From assembly GCA_026413225.1 (NCBI GenBank), contig CM048556.1, forward strand, positions 21,925,115 to 21,989,114: a stretch of 64,000 nucleotides of DNA. The letters are read 5' to 3'. Shown here one piece after another: positions 23,695 through 35,970 of this stretch. Source of the stretch: Otis tarda (taxonomy: Eukaryota > Chordata > Aves > Otidiformes > Otididae). The position numbers and the translations under genes were made by a program. The notes beneath the pieces were generated by a model that was not told the origin of the DNA, ran no database searches, and worked only from the letters and a program-made list of their open reading frames with translations. How positions within the stretch are numbered: the first letter of the stretch is position 1; each line of letters begins with the position of its first letter.

Positions 23695-26600
23695 GTGTGC
23701 AGAGCTTACTGTGCTTGAGATCTGTCTTTCACAGCTTTAAATTGGTGCAGTGGAGACTTGAATCAGCGAAGACATAAATGTAAGAGTTGCCTACAGTGTT
23801 CTTGCTATGCAGAGCGACAGAACCTCGGTATGCTGAGTAGATCTGTGTTTTGCGCTCTCAGGATTTGCTGACAGCTATGTGCAGAAGGATATGCTTTGGC
23901 CATGGAAGCACTTCCTTAGTAATCTTGTGATGCTGAAGTTCTGTTGGCATTTTAAAAAAAAAATTCTGCAAGATATCTTGACTGAGTTACCGTGTATGAA
24001 AAGTAGCTGGGCCATAAAATATTTTTTCCAAGGGTACAGGGGAAGTTCTAGGACTTGGAATACTTAAGAGGGCTAGATAGTCCCTTAAAGCTGCGTCAGA
24101 TGGGTGATAAGGACGCAGGCAGCAGGCCATAAGCTAACTGCGTTAATGTCTTGTTAGGCTTTCTTCTGTCTCTGTGGGGTTCTCTGTCATTCTTTTACAT
24201 TCTTCTTTTCTCCAAGTTAGGCCTGGTAAGTATTGTGTGAACTTGAAGGGATGGATGTTTTTTAAAATCTCATTTTAGTTTGTGAGCTTGTCAGCATATA
24301 TAAACTTTATAGCTTTAAAACTTAGCTACAATCAATATTGAATTTCTATTTTCAATTTGAATTATTTGTTTGCCATGTTTTAGTTCCTTTCCCAAGCTGA
24401 AGGAGGCAGCAGGGCACCAGTTTTGCCAAGAACAATGGAGCAGCTTTAACCAACACAATGATGTAGTGTCTGGAGGAGGAGGAGAGGGGAAGGGAGGAAG
24501 GAAGGGTGCTGTTTGTGTGTACTGATTATGCAGGCAACTGTGAGAGCAGATGGTGGGATACAAGTCCTGCTTAAGTCTTTCTAAAAAGTGGGTCAGAGAT
24601 ACTATTTTTAATTAAAAAAAGAGCAAGAAAGCTGTAGTTGAGCAAAAGATAATTGAAGCAGAAGGGAAATCTTCCTCGGTCTGTATGTACGTGAAAAGTG
24701 AACAAACTCAGAAGTTTTGTAGGTCACCTGTAAGACTGATTAACTGGGGAGATCCTCTTGCCTGGGTCCTTCATGGCATTGAATTTGCACACAAGCATCC
24801 TCCAACTGTCCATATGTCGTAGGAAAGAATCACCTAAGATCGTTTGTAGGCTATTCTTGATTGGTAGAGCTCATTCACAACAGTGGTGAGTCACTGTTAC
24901 GAGTTCCTGACTCATATTCAGCATTTATCTTTCTATTACTGGTTTTCCAAGATGACCGTGTAGTCAAGTGAGAAGACAGTTAATGTGGATCATCTCATTT
25001 GTAGCAGAGAGGCTTCTGGTGAGCTCCTCTGAGATAGGCTTCCTAAAATACATCAGAATCTTGTGACTGTTTGATTCATAGAGAAATTGAAAAGGACCTG
25101 ATGAGTTTGGATTCATTGAGTGAATGACAGCAGTGTAACGTTGAGGAAGCTTCCATCTCTACAGAGCTTTCCCTTGAAAGTTACACTTGGGAAGATTTTA
25201 TTTTCTTAATCATTTCCAGATTTTTGTAGTTCTGCGCAAGGGGACATTCTGCCTTTGGTTTACGGACTTTGATGGGCAAGGAGAGTCAGAGTGGTCACTC
25301 AGTCTTGAGTAGCAAGTTCTGTTTGATCAGCACAGCACCTTTTGTATGCTGACATCTATAAATGCCTGCTTCTCTTTGACTTAATAATTCAGTATTTGGT
25401 GGCCACACACCTCTTACTATTTTATCAACTTGGAGATACTTTTTAAAAAATACAATGGAGGATGAGCTCATCTAGAACTAGATTACTGCATGGTTAGTCC
25501 CCCCAGGAAATTCAGCAGAATGAGAGATATATGCACTGAGCATGCATGGTACTTGTGAATTTGTCTTCAAGGAAGAAAACTAAAATTATTTTTATTATCT
25601 TACTTTGACAGGGTTAAATGTGGGGGGGAGCGGAAAATCCTGGTTTGTATATAGGAATGCCTTGGAATGTGATTCTTATTTTTCATTGTTTTCTTTGTGG
25701 GCTGAAAGAATTAAAACATAGATGCTGGCCTCAAGAGAAATGAGAAATTTCTGTCATAGTTGTCTTTCTGTCTTCCTCTTCTCTGGCCCTCTACCCCAGT
25801 GTTGTGGCAGCTAGCTGTTACTAGAGGAATGCATTACAAAATGATTAAAAGTCCCCAGTTCCATATAGATTGTTCCAAAGACCGTTAATCATCTTTAAAA
25901 TTTACTAGAGGAAACTGCAGTTCTTCAGCTTAGATGTATCTGAAAGTTCAATTGGGGCTTTTTAAAGCTCTGACTTGTACAGCATTGAGAAGTTTGCTCT
26001 CACCTTTGTTTGTAACGTGTCTACGTTAAATGCTTTGCTCATTTATTTTTCTGCAGTGTTACCACTGCGTTATTGCTGGCAAAAGTGAGCGAGCTTTAAT
26101 TGCTAGTGTATGTTATTTAGAGACATAGGAATGTTTGATCAGCATGGGACAGTTCTGTGGCTGAAAGAATTCAGTCAATATTACCAATTTAACCATTATT
26201 TCTGTTGTGATACTGGTGTCAATGATGGGAAATCTGAAAGTAAAAAAGACCAGTGTAGATACAGGCAAATAAATACCTGCAGGTTGTGTTGTTAAGGTGA
26301 AAGGCGCTGCCACGTGTGTGCACTGAGGGAAGTATAAGTGTTTATTTTTCTGCATCAGATTCTTTTCCAGCTTGTCCGGAGTATTTCTGAGTAGATCTAG
26401 TTTATATTCACCTTCTGAACAAATTTTCCTATGTCCAAGCATTTAATTACTGACTTACCAAATAGTAGTAGTAATGTATTAAAAGTAGTAGTCTTTTTGT
26501 GAGCATTGAGAAGACGTCCTAGCTCTCTGTTTGGAGAAGGGAGCAGGTATCCAATAGCCTATACTGGCGCTCTCTTTCCCATTCCTGAGCTTTTCAGCAC

Positions 26601-29600
26601 CAAAGCTTACCGGCTTGGTAACATGCACAGCCCGTGGCATTCCTGCAGAACTGGTTAGAGCCTGAGATTCCAGACTTCTCTTCTACTTCTGTAGCAAAAT
26701 AGTATTAATGTAGGCTAGATGGGGAAGTTCCAGCCCATCTAAATGGAAACCACTGCTTGTAAAGAGAGTTTATAGAGTTCATGAATGCCTTTATGGAACT
26801 GGGAGGGAATGAGTTTCTTCTGAAAGACGTGGATTCTGCAAGGCTCTTACTGTTGTCTCTTCTCACTAATGCTGGTGGAAACTGAGGGTATCCTTCATGG
26901 TGCTGGAGGAATTTTACTTGCTTTAGATTCATATTTGTTATAAATAGCTTGATATTTCAGAGTGGTTATATCAGTTCTGTGTTATCTGCACGAATCTCCC
27001 AAACACTATGTTTGCTGCTCAGGCTGTCAGCGTGTTGATCTGAACTGCTGCACTCAGTTGTATAAATGCGACTTAGAGAATTATGAAACTGTTATCTTGA
27101 GATGCACTGTTAAAATATTTATGAAGAGTAGTTATCTGTTACTGCCTTTCACAATTATCTTTCCTTTAGAAGTTGTACATTTTTTCTTCTTAAAATAGAG
27201 TGTTAGTAGAGCATAGCAACAACAAAATGTCTGCCTATTTTCCCATTAAATCACTTACACATCGAAGGAAAAGGAAACTCAATAAAGGTTTTATTTATTT
27301 TTCTCCCTCCACTCATACAGATTTAAAATGTCATACTTAAAGATGTAGTTGCATGCAGAAAGCAAAATCTATGTAGGTCACTTAGTTATAAACCACACAG
27401 CAGGGTTTAGAGTGTAGATGTAGAGATTAGCTTATCTGCACTGGTACACGCTGAGTGCTTCTGTAATCACAGCACCTTCTTGGTCCAGTTTGTTGTGGTT
27501 TGCTTTCTAAGTATTTTGTGCTTGGCGACCTTACTGCTGTATGGCTCTGACTTGAGGTCTGTTCTGGTGTCTGGTTTTGCTCTTCTTGACGCCTGTTCTT
27601 GTCTTATTCCTCTCCAACGAAGAGGATGTGGGAATGCAGGATTTGAGGCACCCAAGCATCAGTAATTGGCCCTGGCAGGGATTCTCTGTAGACGGACGTG
27701 TAGTGACATTTAAGTTTGCCACCACAAATGGAGACTGAGTGTTTGAGCATGTCAAGCGCAAAGATGGAAAGGAGGGAATACGTGAAAGATGCAAGAAATA
27801 AAACCGACCACCAAAGCAAGTACATATGTGTGCATCTCTTGTCTTTCAGCTGAAGGACAGGTGAACCTCGTATACCTAGAAGAAAACCTGAAAATGTAGT
27901 CATTGTGCAGTTAAGACTGACTTTTTAGAATTCAACTGTGTGTTGACTTTGCTCATAATTTTTTGTTCTTGTTCAGTAAAATTATAGTCCTTGATCCTTG
28001 ATAGTTTTTATTCTTTTTGAGCTTATTTGCTGTTAAATATGAATTAATATTTAACAAGTAACTTTTTGAAATTGGTTGTACAGTCAGGTTTAAAAATTGC
28101 TCTTCTCTCTGCTAGTGTTTATTCTGATTTCTGTGGGTGCAAATGGGCAAGTGCATGGGTGTATGGTGGCACACCCTGAAGAGATACTGTTTCGTTGTGA
28201 AATTCCCCAGCTGTATCTTTTGTACTTGAGACTTAATTTATTGCTTCCTGTTTAGGCAAAGTTTTACATGTTTTCATGTAAAACATGTTACACAAGTTCA
28301 GTGTTTTAAGGATTTGTGTTGTGGTTATGCCAAGGTGCCCAACAGGACTGGAATGCCAACGCAGTAGTTGTCAGACAAGCAGCCTGAAATATGCAGTGAG
28401 GTACGCAGTGCCTGTCTAGAAAAAACAGAACTGAATTTAGTCACTGAAAATGAGTGAAAAGGACAATATGGAGGGATTGTTGAATGATATAATCTTACTT
28501 TCTAGCTAAATGGGCTGTATAATTTGTTCCTGAATACTCTGGGTTAGACCAAACTGGTCACACTTTACCTGTGTAGTCATTATTAGTTGTCTGACCTTTT
28601 TTGGCTGCCAGTGGAGTCCTGAGAAGGGAATGCTATGTTAGCATTAGCTATGTGCAGAGGTATTCAGGAGACTTCGAGTAATGCTTGCTGTCATGTTTTG
28701 TCTCCTCCTCCTTTCTCTTTTAATTACACAATTTGAAGTGTTTAGTTGGGCTCCAATAGCTCAATAAAAGTGAAATCTGTGTAATAAAGGTAGAGAGGTA
28801 CTCTCCTCTGTTTAAATAGTTCAAAACAGTGGATATCTCTTAAGGCCACGTAGTACTACACAGCATCATTGTATGCTGATGCTCATGGAATACTGAAATT
28901 GTAAAACAATTACTCATGTTAGCTAGTCTGTGTTTAAGCCAGTGGAAAATCTCCCACTAAGCACTGAATGAAGTTGTAAATCTATCCTTACCTGGCCCTC
29001 TGAAGTGTAATCTCCCAGTTTTTATTTATTATTACATGCCACTGGGAAGGATAAGAGAAGATGAAAGAGTGAAAGTTACTGTTTAAACAAGGTCATACGA
29101 AGAATTTAAGAAATATTTTAGAGGAAAGTATTTTCTAATATAATTGCATTTCCTTAAAAAAAAAAAGGCCTAACTATAGACTGTAGAATGTATTTGAGGT
29201 GTTTTCCAGAGTTACTTCAATAGACACTGCCTCTTGGTTTTCAGTATCTTATGAGTTGCTCCTACACAGTTACTAGATGAGTAGCTCTCTTAATCCATTT
29301 TGGTTTAGCAAGTTGCAGTTTCAGGTAGGAAGAAGCAAAATCTGTATTAGGCAGTCATTGAAGCTCAGTTTACTTAATGTCATAGTGTTTAAGTACTTGC
29401 TTTACTAATATTTGTGCCATATCAGTAATTAGTAATTCTTTAGGGTTCTTATCCCCTCCCCTCTTTGGAGACTATTCATAGAGACATTTATTGTGCAAAT
29501 TCTGACAGTTATCATCCAGATTTTTATTTAAATTCTGCACTCCTGTTATTAGTGCCATTGCCTCTAGGCTTGACATTGGGTTTGTTTTTTTATTAGATAA

Positions 29601-32444
29601 TAGGAGGTTGCACAGATAGAAGACCAGTGATTCTTCTCTTTCCACGATACAGTAATTGACACTTCTGTTTTGTTGATTTATGCCTGACAGAAATTCCTGA
29701 ATTATTAGAGGGAGAACTGAATGCTCTCCGGTCTTTTTGCACCATTAAGATAAATAAGATGCGACGGCAGCTGATCTCTAAGCAGGCAGATGGTGGCAAG
29801 TCAAGAAGGCTGCGGCATGGATTCACGGCAAAGAAACCGGAGAGAAGTGACTTGAACTGCATTGTTCCTGATCAGCTAGTGAACAGAATCCGTCTGAAAA
29901 ATGTCAGAGAGACTGTTAAACAGGTACTGCAAGGAAGAAAACAAATTTTGATTTTTGCCTACGCTTTTGGGAGAATCACTGGAAAAAAAGCCATGTAATA
30001 TTAGGATCAAATCAGGCAGACCTTACTGGTGCCAGGTCAGGCCTCTGGAAGAGATTTTTGCTTTATGTCTCAAGATTTACCTTTCTCGTCTTTTTGTTAA
30101 ACACTACTGCAGAGCTGTTGCTAGTAAATAATCAAATCATTGTAAAATATTGTCTGGTGATTAAATAATGATTTGTGTGACTGAGAGAGGCTGGAATGGT
30201 CAGCTGTTGCAGTCCACAATGAGCCCTGGATCAACTGAAGAAAAAAGCCTTGTTTTCTGGTTGCCTTTGCAGCTGTTATTTGTAGAAGTATTCTCCAGAT
30301 TATTTGATTATGGAGTCTTCGTGACTCCAATATTAAAAGCATTCCAAAGGGAAAGCTTCCCCTCTGCTCCTAGCTTTCTTAGACATTAGGTAATACTAAG
30401 AATTAAAGCATGTCCAATAGAATTTTGGGGACATCAATTCCTTGATTAAGAAGCATCTCTATTATCTTTACACAGTTCAAAGTGCTTTTGTTTTTCACCA
30501 GAGCAGTGTTTGGTTTTTTTTTTTTTTTCCCACCATAGGACTGGCATTCTTACACAGCTCCTCCCTTCAGCTCAGCTTTTGAGTCTGAAGACTTGTTATT
30601 TTTTTTTGGCGGGTGATACTTGTCTTCTTGCTTTGTGCTTGCAGGTAGATTTGGATATGTGGTTATGTGGGTTTGAGTTACTGTTACCTACAGATGCCTT
30701 TGCCCATAAATCTGGGCAAATGTCTGTACTTTGAAATTGGTACAGAATGTCTGCATCTGGGAAAGTACTTTTGATAAAACAAAAAATGAGCTTTGAATAG
30801 TAATTGCAGTCATTTGTTTTGTTTTATCTCTATCACATTTGCTGGCTTTAATTTATTGCCATGTAGCATGGTAAAAGTGATAACATTCTCTGCAAAGCCT
30901 GTGCCAGGTGAGCAGGGAGTAATACTTTTAAAGTCAGTTCTGGCGTCATGATTATTTCAGCCTTCCTGTTTGAATTGTTTTGAGATTTCAGTGGTCTATG
31001 TTCTTTCATTGTATTAATGTTAACCAACCCACCATCAATTTTTTTTAGCATTTTTACAGCCTCTTTATTTGTTTTACAGTGTGGTATTACATTTTCTATG
31101 AAAAGTAACTTTGCTATGTCTATTTGCTGCTGTCTTTACCTCCACATAATAACACTTTCATGCGGAGGGGAAGAAATCAAGGAAGGAGAAGGCAGAGAGG
31201 CTTGAGAAATGACTATCTACGATTGATTCCACTGCTTTGGTAGCAACTTATTGCATTTATAGTTTCTCTGGAAGAAGTCAGTAATGTCCATGCACCCTCA
31301 AACGCCAGGGAAATTTTGCCTATTACAAGAAGAAATAGTATATTACAGATCAGTGCTATAGTTCTGAGGTACAGTTAGATAATTTTAATGAAACTAAGTT
31401 ACGAGTGCTGGAAGGGGTAATACCTGGGGAAAAGCAAATATATTTAGCGTGAAAACATTCAGACAGGCTCATCAAGATGATACTGTGACAAAGATTATGA
31501 AATAATTTACAGCTGTCTATAAAAGCAAACTTGATTGTTCTTAATGGAGTGGTCATCTTGCTAGGACAGACATTGCTCAGTGCATCAGTCTCATCTTTCA
31601 GGTGATAGAAGCTCAAATCCACGACTCCTCAATGTGCCCTGACTGTCAGAAGAAGGAAGCAGAGCTAGCCAAGATTACCTTTCTCAGACAGAAGAAGAAT
31701 CTAATGGAACATGCTTTAATCCAAGAGAAATTGGAAGAACAGATTTACTCCAGGGTAAGCAAATGTTAGGAAAAAAGTTGTGGTACATTTTATACACACT
31801 GTAACTAAGGAACCTGTAAGCCAGATTTCCCTTTGATTTATGGCAATGAGATCAGGTTGATCTGAATGCAGTGCAAGTGTAAGTAGAATTTGGCTCTGTA
31901 TCATTAATGAAATGCTTGGGACTAACATACTGATCAAGTCATTTGAGCTTACCTGATTTATATAAACTGAGTCTTTTCCAGGATGTCCTTGTTTTGGGTA
32001 CATCTTGATTGTTTCTCCACAGTTTGTTTTCTGATGGAGTGTGCAAGACAAAATGGTAAATAACAAAATGATGTGATAGTAGTAACTATGCCCATGCTAG
32101 CCTTCCTTTGGTCAGCTGCATTTTCCTTCTTAGGAAAGAAACCTGCTTTGTAGGGCAGATCACTGACCATGCTGTTCAACAAAGTTTTTAAACAGCATGC
32201 TTTAAAAATCTAGCAAAATTGTGCTGCCTGCCTAGTTGCTTTTGAGGGACTGGATCTAGCTGCCAATGGTAGGCCTGGGATACAGGACATGAGAAAGGGC
32301 AGGAATACAAAATGAAGTAATTTTAATGTTTCCTCTTTATTTCAGGATGTGCTTACACGTATAGGAGAAGCACTCAGAAGCTTTCCCAAACCTTCAGAGG
32401 ATCCCAGGAACTTATGGGAAAGGCTGAAAGGTCAGAAAATTTAA
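23445..32444 (+). CDS. C8orf48: C8orf48-like protein (DUF4606 family), 4 coding exons, 244 aa
   Basis: The CDS is join(23445..23694, 29691..29923, 31602..31754, 32346..32444), 735 bases including TAA. All three junctions keep frame and all six splice borders are GT/AG. The start is the first of two consecutive ATGs in CACCATGATG, with A at -3. Residues 7-50 are acidic and serine-rich, with W46 in a CWQRES motif. Residues 103-135 are strongly basic (many K/R). Residues 138-161 form a conserved-looking block around VPDQLVNR. C173-x-x-C176 (CPDC) opens a charged, probably helical or coiled-coil stretch to about 212, and W236 lies in the C-terminal NLWERL. The architecture fits my memory of vertebrate C8orf48 (DUF4606; human about 319 residues, gene at 8p22), whose function is unknown. 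The assignment is by recall, not by alignment. There is no signal peptide or membrane segment; an intracellular, possibly nuclear, location is inference. The gene lies downstream of a CpG-island promoter and converges with the minus-strand membrane-protein gene. Gene structure is more certain than the name. Confidence 0.78.
23695..29690 (+). other. intron of the C8orf48-like gene (6.0 kb)
   Basis: The intron runs from GTGTGC to TTATGCCTGACAG and is AT-rich with no recognisable gene. It contains a purine-rich GGAGGAGGAGAGGGGAAGG-like tract near 24,474-24,508 and a perfect inverted repeat GTTTTACATG/CATGTAAAAC at 28,261-28,284. An A run lies near 29,155-29,166. Confidence 0.6.
29691..29923 (+). 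CDS. C8orf48: C8orf48-like gene, second coding exon
   Basis: The acceptor is TTATGCCTGACAG ending at 29,690 and the donor is AAACAG followed by GTACTG. The 233 bases take one base from the previous exon to complete Glu84 and end in phase 0 at Gln161. The exon encodes the basic central region and the VPDQLVNR block. The amino-acid pattern (alternating charge, few C, W or M) is distinctly coding-like against flanking chance frames. Confidence 0.82.
29924..31601 (+). other. intron of the C8orf48-like gene (1.7 kb)
   Basis: The borders are GTACTG and CAGTCTCATCTTTCAG. A T15 tract lies at 30,514-30,528. No other gene seen. Confidence 0.6.
31602..31754 (+). CDS. C8orf48: C8orf48-like gene, third coding exon (CPDC motif)
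   Basis: This exon is exactly 51 codons and symmetric (phase 0/0). It runs between CATCTTTCAG and the strong donor CCAGG followed by GTAAGC. It encodes residues 162-212: the CPDC pair followed by a heptad-like run of K, E, L, I and Q that would form a helix. Because the exon is symmetric, skipping it would preserve the frame. Confidence 0.84.
31755..32345 (+). other. intron of the C8orf48-like gene (0.6 kb)
   Basis: The borders are GTAAGC and TTCCTCTTTATTTCAG, both close to consensus. Nothing else recognised. Confidence 0.65.
32346..32444 (+). CDS. C8orf48: C8orf48-like gene, last coding exon
   Basis: It follows a strong pyrimidine tract and TTTCAG. It encodes the C-terminal 32 residues (213-244), including W236, and ends at TAA 32,442-32,444. 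The 3' UTR runs about 390 bases to the polyadenylation signal at 32,811. Confidence 0.82.
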   Translation, partial: DVLTRIGEALRSFPKPSEDPRNLWERLKGQKI

Positions 32445-32810
32445 GGCTCTGAAAGTAGTAAATGTAACTCAAGGACATAAAGAACTGGGAGAGTCTTCTG
32501 CGAGCAGTCACGTACCGAGTGGCAACGATTGTGGATATAACCTATTTTGTCAGTGATGAATTGGGTGGTGGTTTAATATTCTTGCAGGTGGAACCAGATA
32601 TTCCCGGGATGCTGGCGCCTGGGTTGTGATTCAGCTCTTCATTCTTCCTAAATGCAAACGTTGCAATTACAATGTGTTGTAATCCAACTAGATACGTTTT
32701 TCAAATTATGGAAGCCGACACTTTCTATTATTAATCTGACAAGTATTGTTTTTTGTGGGATTGCTTGTGGGATTTCAGAGCAGCTCACAGCTGCTTCCAT
32801 CCGTAAGAAA

Positions 32811-32816
32811 AATAAA
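32811..32816 (+). terminator. AATAAA polyadenylation signal, C8orf48-like gene
   Basis: A canonical hexamer lies 367 bases after the stop codon, with T/G-rich sequence following (TTCCGTTTTTTGGGACAGG). It is the first good signal on this strand downstream of the CDS, so the transcript probably ends near 32,830. Confidence 0.6.
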
Positions 32817-32835
32817 TGATTCCGTTTTTTGGGAC

Positions 32836-35668
32836 AGGGAGGTGTAATTACTGCGTTTTAGCTCAATCTTTGCCCAATGTCTCATGTTAAATTGAAAGTG
32901 AGAGCCCCAGGTGGAGGAGAAAAAGAAGGTTGCAAAGTAACTATAGAAAGGAGTAAAATGAAATGGGGTATTTATAGAACTGAAATAATGAGACTATAAC
33001 AGAAATTAATCAGCAGGACTGAGGATGCCAACAGGACAAGAAATGATAATAAATTAGTCATAGAACCTATATAGAATAGGTGTCTAGGAAGAGAAAAACA
33101 ACATAGATTAAAATTGGAATAGGATGCCAAATAATAATTTTTACAATTTTTTTTTGCGTATACTTTGGAATTTGTTGTAATTTTTTTGTGATTTTTCAAG
33201 ATAGTGAAATCATTATCTTTGACAGAATCTGTCTGGGTGAGAGGTTGGTGTTCAGTACACATCCAAATAGAATGGCTTTATGCTGGGAATCTCAGTGGGT
33301 TAGACAATGAAATTATTCTCGTTGTAGCCTCAAAAGATGTATGCTGATCTGTGGGCACAAATGCAGCCCACCTTTCTGATTACTGCTGACAGGAAGAGCT
33401 CAGTGCATGGCTCTTGCAGGGACCTTGTGGCCGTTGGACTTCCGTGAGTCATAAAGTTACTGACTCTCATCAGTCTCCAGTTTCCTGACTCTGGGCATTT
33501 ACATCTCTGAAAGCTGTGGAAATCTTGAAGGAATATCCTTATCTGTGGGCTCTTACTGAGTTTTTGTTACAAAGCAAATAGGTTTAGATCTTACTGTTGC
33601 ATTTTATTTTCCTGTTTTGGGACAAGAGTATGTGTTGTTGAGGTTGGTTTGTATTCTATGCCCATGTAGTTCTCTTCTTTTGTATGCTGTATGTTGTTTA
33701 TAAGAGTGTTTGGGGGCTGTTTAGTTGGTTTTCGTGTGCCACAAATCAATGGAAAACCTGGAAAGAAATGCTGGGATATAGAGGTAGATAGGCCTGCCTG
33801 TGTTAGCACGCATCTGCCTTCTGGTGCTTAAAAACACCTACCGTGAGTGATTTCACTGGGAGCTGATCCCGAATAGGTCAAGTGAAAACATAATGCAGCC
33901 CTGAGTTGTTCAAATCTAGTTTTCCTCACTGTTTCATCGGTGGTTTATTCTGGTTTCTTGTGGGTTTTTTTTTTTTTTTTTTTACAAAAAAAAAACAACC
34001 AACCAACCAACCAAAAAATTTCCCCAAGCTTGGCTTTGACTTTTGAATTGTCGCTGCAGATTACATAGCTACCTATATAACGACTAATTTGCTGTTTGTT
34101 TCTTCCCATTACTCCGTAATCCTTAGAAATGTTTAAATCCCTGAAATCTCCTACCTCCAATCTTAGAAACCTTTTCTCTCTTCCTTATTTGCTTTGTACT
34201 ACACTCCCTGTTTCTCTAGAGTCTTTCTTGTAAAGTCTCTAGCAATCGCTTAACGCTAGGCAAAGGGTGCCAGTTGTTCCACATGAAGTCTCGTAAGGGC
34301 TGTCAGCTGTAGAAGTGGTGATCAGGAATTGGATTCTTTGAAAATGTTATTTTGTTGTTACGGCCAATGAACACAGATTTCAGCCCTAAAAAACCACAGA
34401 GAGTCTAACTATAGACTGGTTATTTTTATAAGTAAAAAGACATTTTGCTATTTTTACTTTCAGTACATAGATGCTTTCTAGAGATACTCAAACATTTCTT
34501 TGCAGCTCTTGTCAAGCTTGTATGTAAATACATTGAACTCTGAGCTATTTGGGTTAGGCATCTGACAATATTTGTCTGTAAAATAGTATTCATACTTGCA
34601 CAGCACAGTGGCTGTACACTTCTAGTTTGCGTAAATGTTACAAACACAATTCTGATAGCTTGTCTGAAAAATCAAAGCGTATTTTGCTTATGTCTGTTGC
34701 ATGTGTTTTCCTACTGCTCACTACAGTTCTTTCATTTTTTATCAAGAATGAGATCTGAGCGTTTGTCTTCTGCTTTCTTGTAGCAGCTATTAGGTATGTA
34801 TGATGGAATGAATGATCTGAGTCTCTAAATAATTTATTTTATAATCCTGCAGTGTTTGAGAGTAGAGGTCCAAAAATTCTGACATAGAGGACGTACAGGG
34901 GGAAGAGAAAAGTAGATCATGTACCTTCCTTTTTCCCCCTCACAGGAGCTCCCCCGTCTCCTTCCTCAGCAGTAGATTTTTCTTTTGATCCAAAGAAACA
35001 CTCTAAAACTATGATCAAGAAATATTTATTCATCTGCTCCCTTGTTTGTGCTTTTTGGGGCATAAAAGTAGTGAGGTGGATCAAGGGCGACGCGTATGGT
35101 AAGCAGCTGTAGTGCTGAAACAAATCAGTCGGCCTATTAAAAGTACTTTGGAGCTTTTGCTTTCTAGCTTTCATTCTACACATGGTTGCATTATTTAATC
35201 TTCTGAATGATTTGTGATGTAGTAGAGTTTATTGCTCTGAACTTGGTACAAATACAGAAGGGTTCATATATACGTTGTTGTAGATTATGTGTATGCTGTA
35301 ACTGGTTTTGTGATGTTACACTTTATAACTGACCCTTTGGATAAAACTGTATTCCTCAAATTATCGTTGAAATCAGTTTCCTGTGGACTGCAGCAATGTA
35401 ATTTCCACTTTCATTTGCCCTAGCTTTCTCTAGGAAAAAAATTAACCTGGCTTCGAGTCTGAGTCATTCCTTACTCTTGTTTCTAACCATCTGTTGCGCC
35501 TCTATATTCGTTTCCTCTCTAGGATGAACTTCCATCCCATTCACGATAGGCTGCTAACGTGTTTGAAGGGGAATCAAGTTTTAGTGCAATTAATTTGCCT
35601 GGATGTGAACTGGGAACAAAGGCAAACATTGTTTGAATACTGATTTCCAGCTGCTTGTGAAATACGTA
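32836..35668. other. intergenic, simple repeats only
   Basis: AT-rich DNA without a recognised gene. A T19 tract at 33,965-33,983 is followed by A10 at 33,986-33,995 and four AACC units at 33,997-34,012. The T and A runs could fold back on each other. Confidence 0.55.
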
Positions 35669-35740
35669 ATCACAGAATGGTGGAGGTTGGAAGGGACCTC
35701 CGGAAGTCACCTAGAGCCAGGTGGGACCTGCTCCCCCGGG
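35669..35740 (-). mobile_element. CR1 LINE fragment, antisense
   Basis: AATCACAGAATGGTGGAGG and the following GTTGGAAGGGACCTC are the reverse complement of the CR1 3' terminus. The next bases (AGTCACCTAGAGCCAGG) resemble a more internal CR1 segment joined by deletion. The element is very short and has no coding capacity. Confidence 0.75.
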
Positions 35741-35879
35741 TCCTGTAGTCTTTAGGTTAATCGCAAATCGTTTCTCTGAAGCTGTACTGAAGACTGAAAT
35801 GCTTCAGGCCCCCTTGGGACCACTGCCATTTCGTAAGTCCATCTCCCACTCATGGTTTTGTTGTGTGGTAAGAGTCAGG

Positions 35880-35970
35880 GTTTTTTTGTGGTGTGTGTTT
35901 CTTGGTTTGTTGGGGTTTTTTTGTTTTTTGTTGTTGTTTTTTGTTTTTTTTTTTTTTTTTTTTTTTTTTT
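35880..35970. repeat. T/G-rich low-complexity tract with T27
   Basis: A run of TTTTTGTG-like sequence ends in an uninterrupted T run at 35,944-35,970. It could be the reverse-complemented poly(A) of an old retroposed sequence, or simple slippage. I see no adjacent source gene. Confidence 0.7.

Noticed and set aside
23695-23777. Extension of the first coding exon to the end of its open frame
   Set aside because: The CAG/GTGTGC donor at 23,694 gives an exact in-frame join to the next exon, and the residues beyond it are chance-like.
35944-35970. T27 tract as the poly(A) of a processed pseudogene on the minus strand
   Set aside because: No recognisable coding remnant lies to its right on the minus strand and no target-site duplication was evident, so it is kept as a low-complexity repeat.
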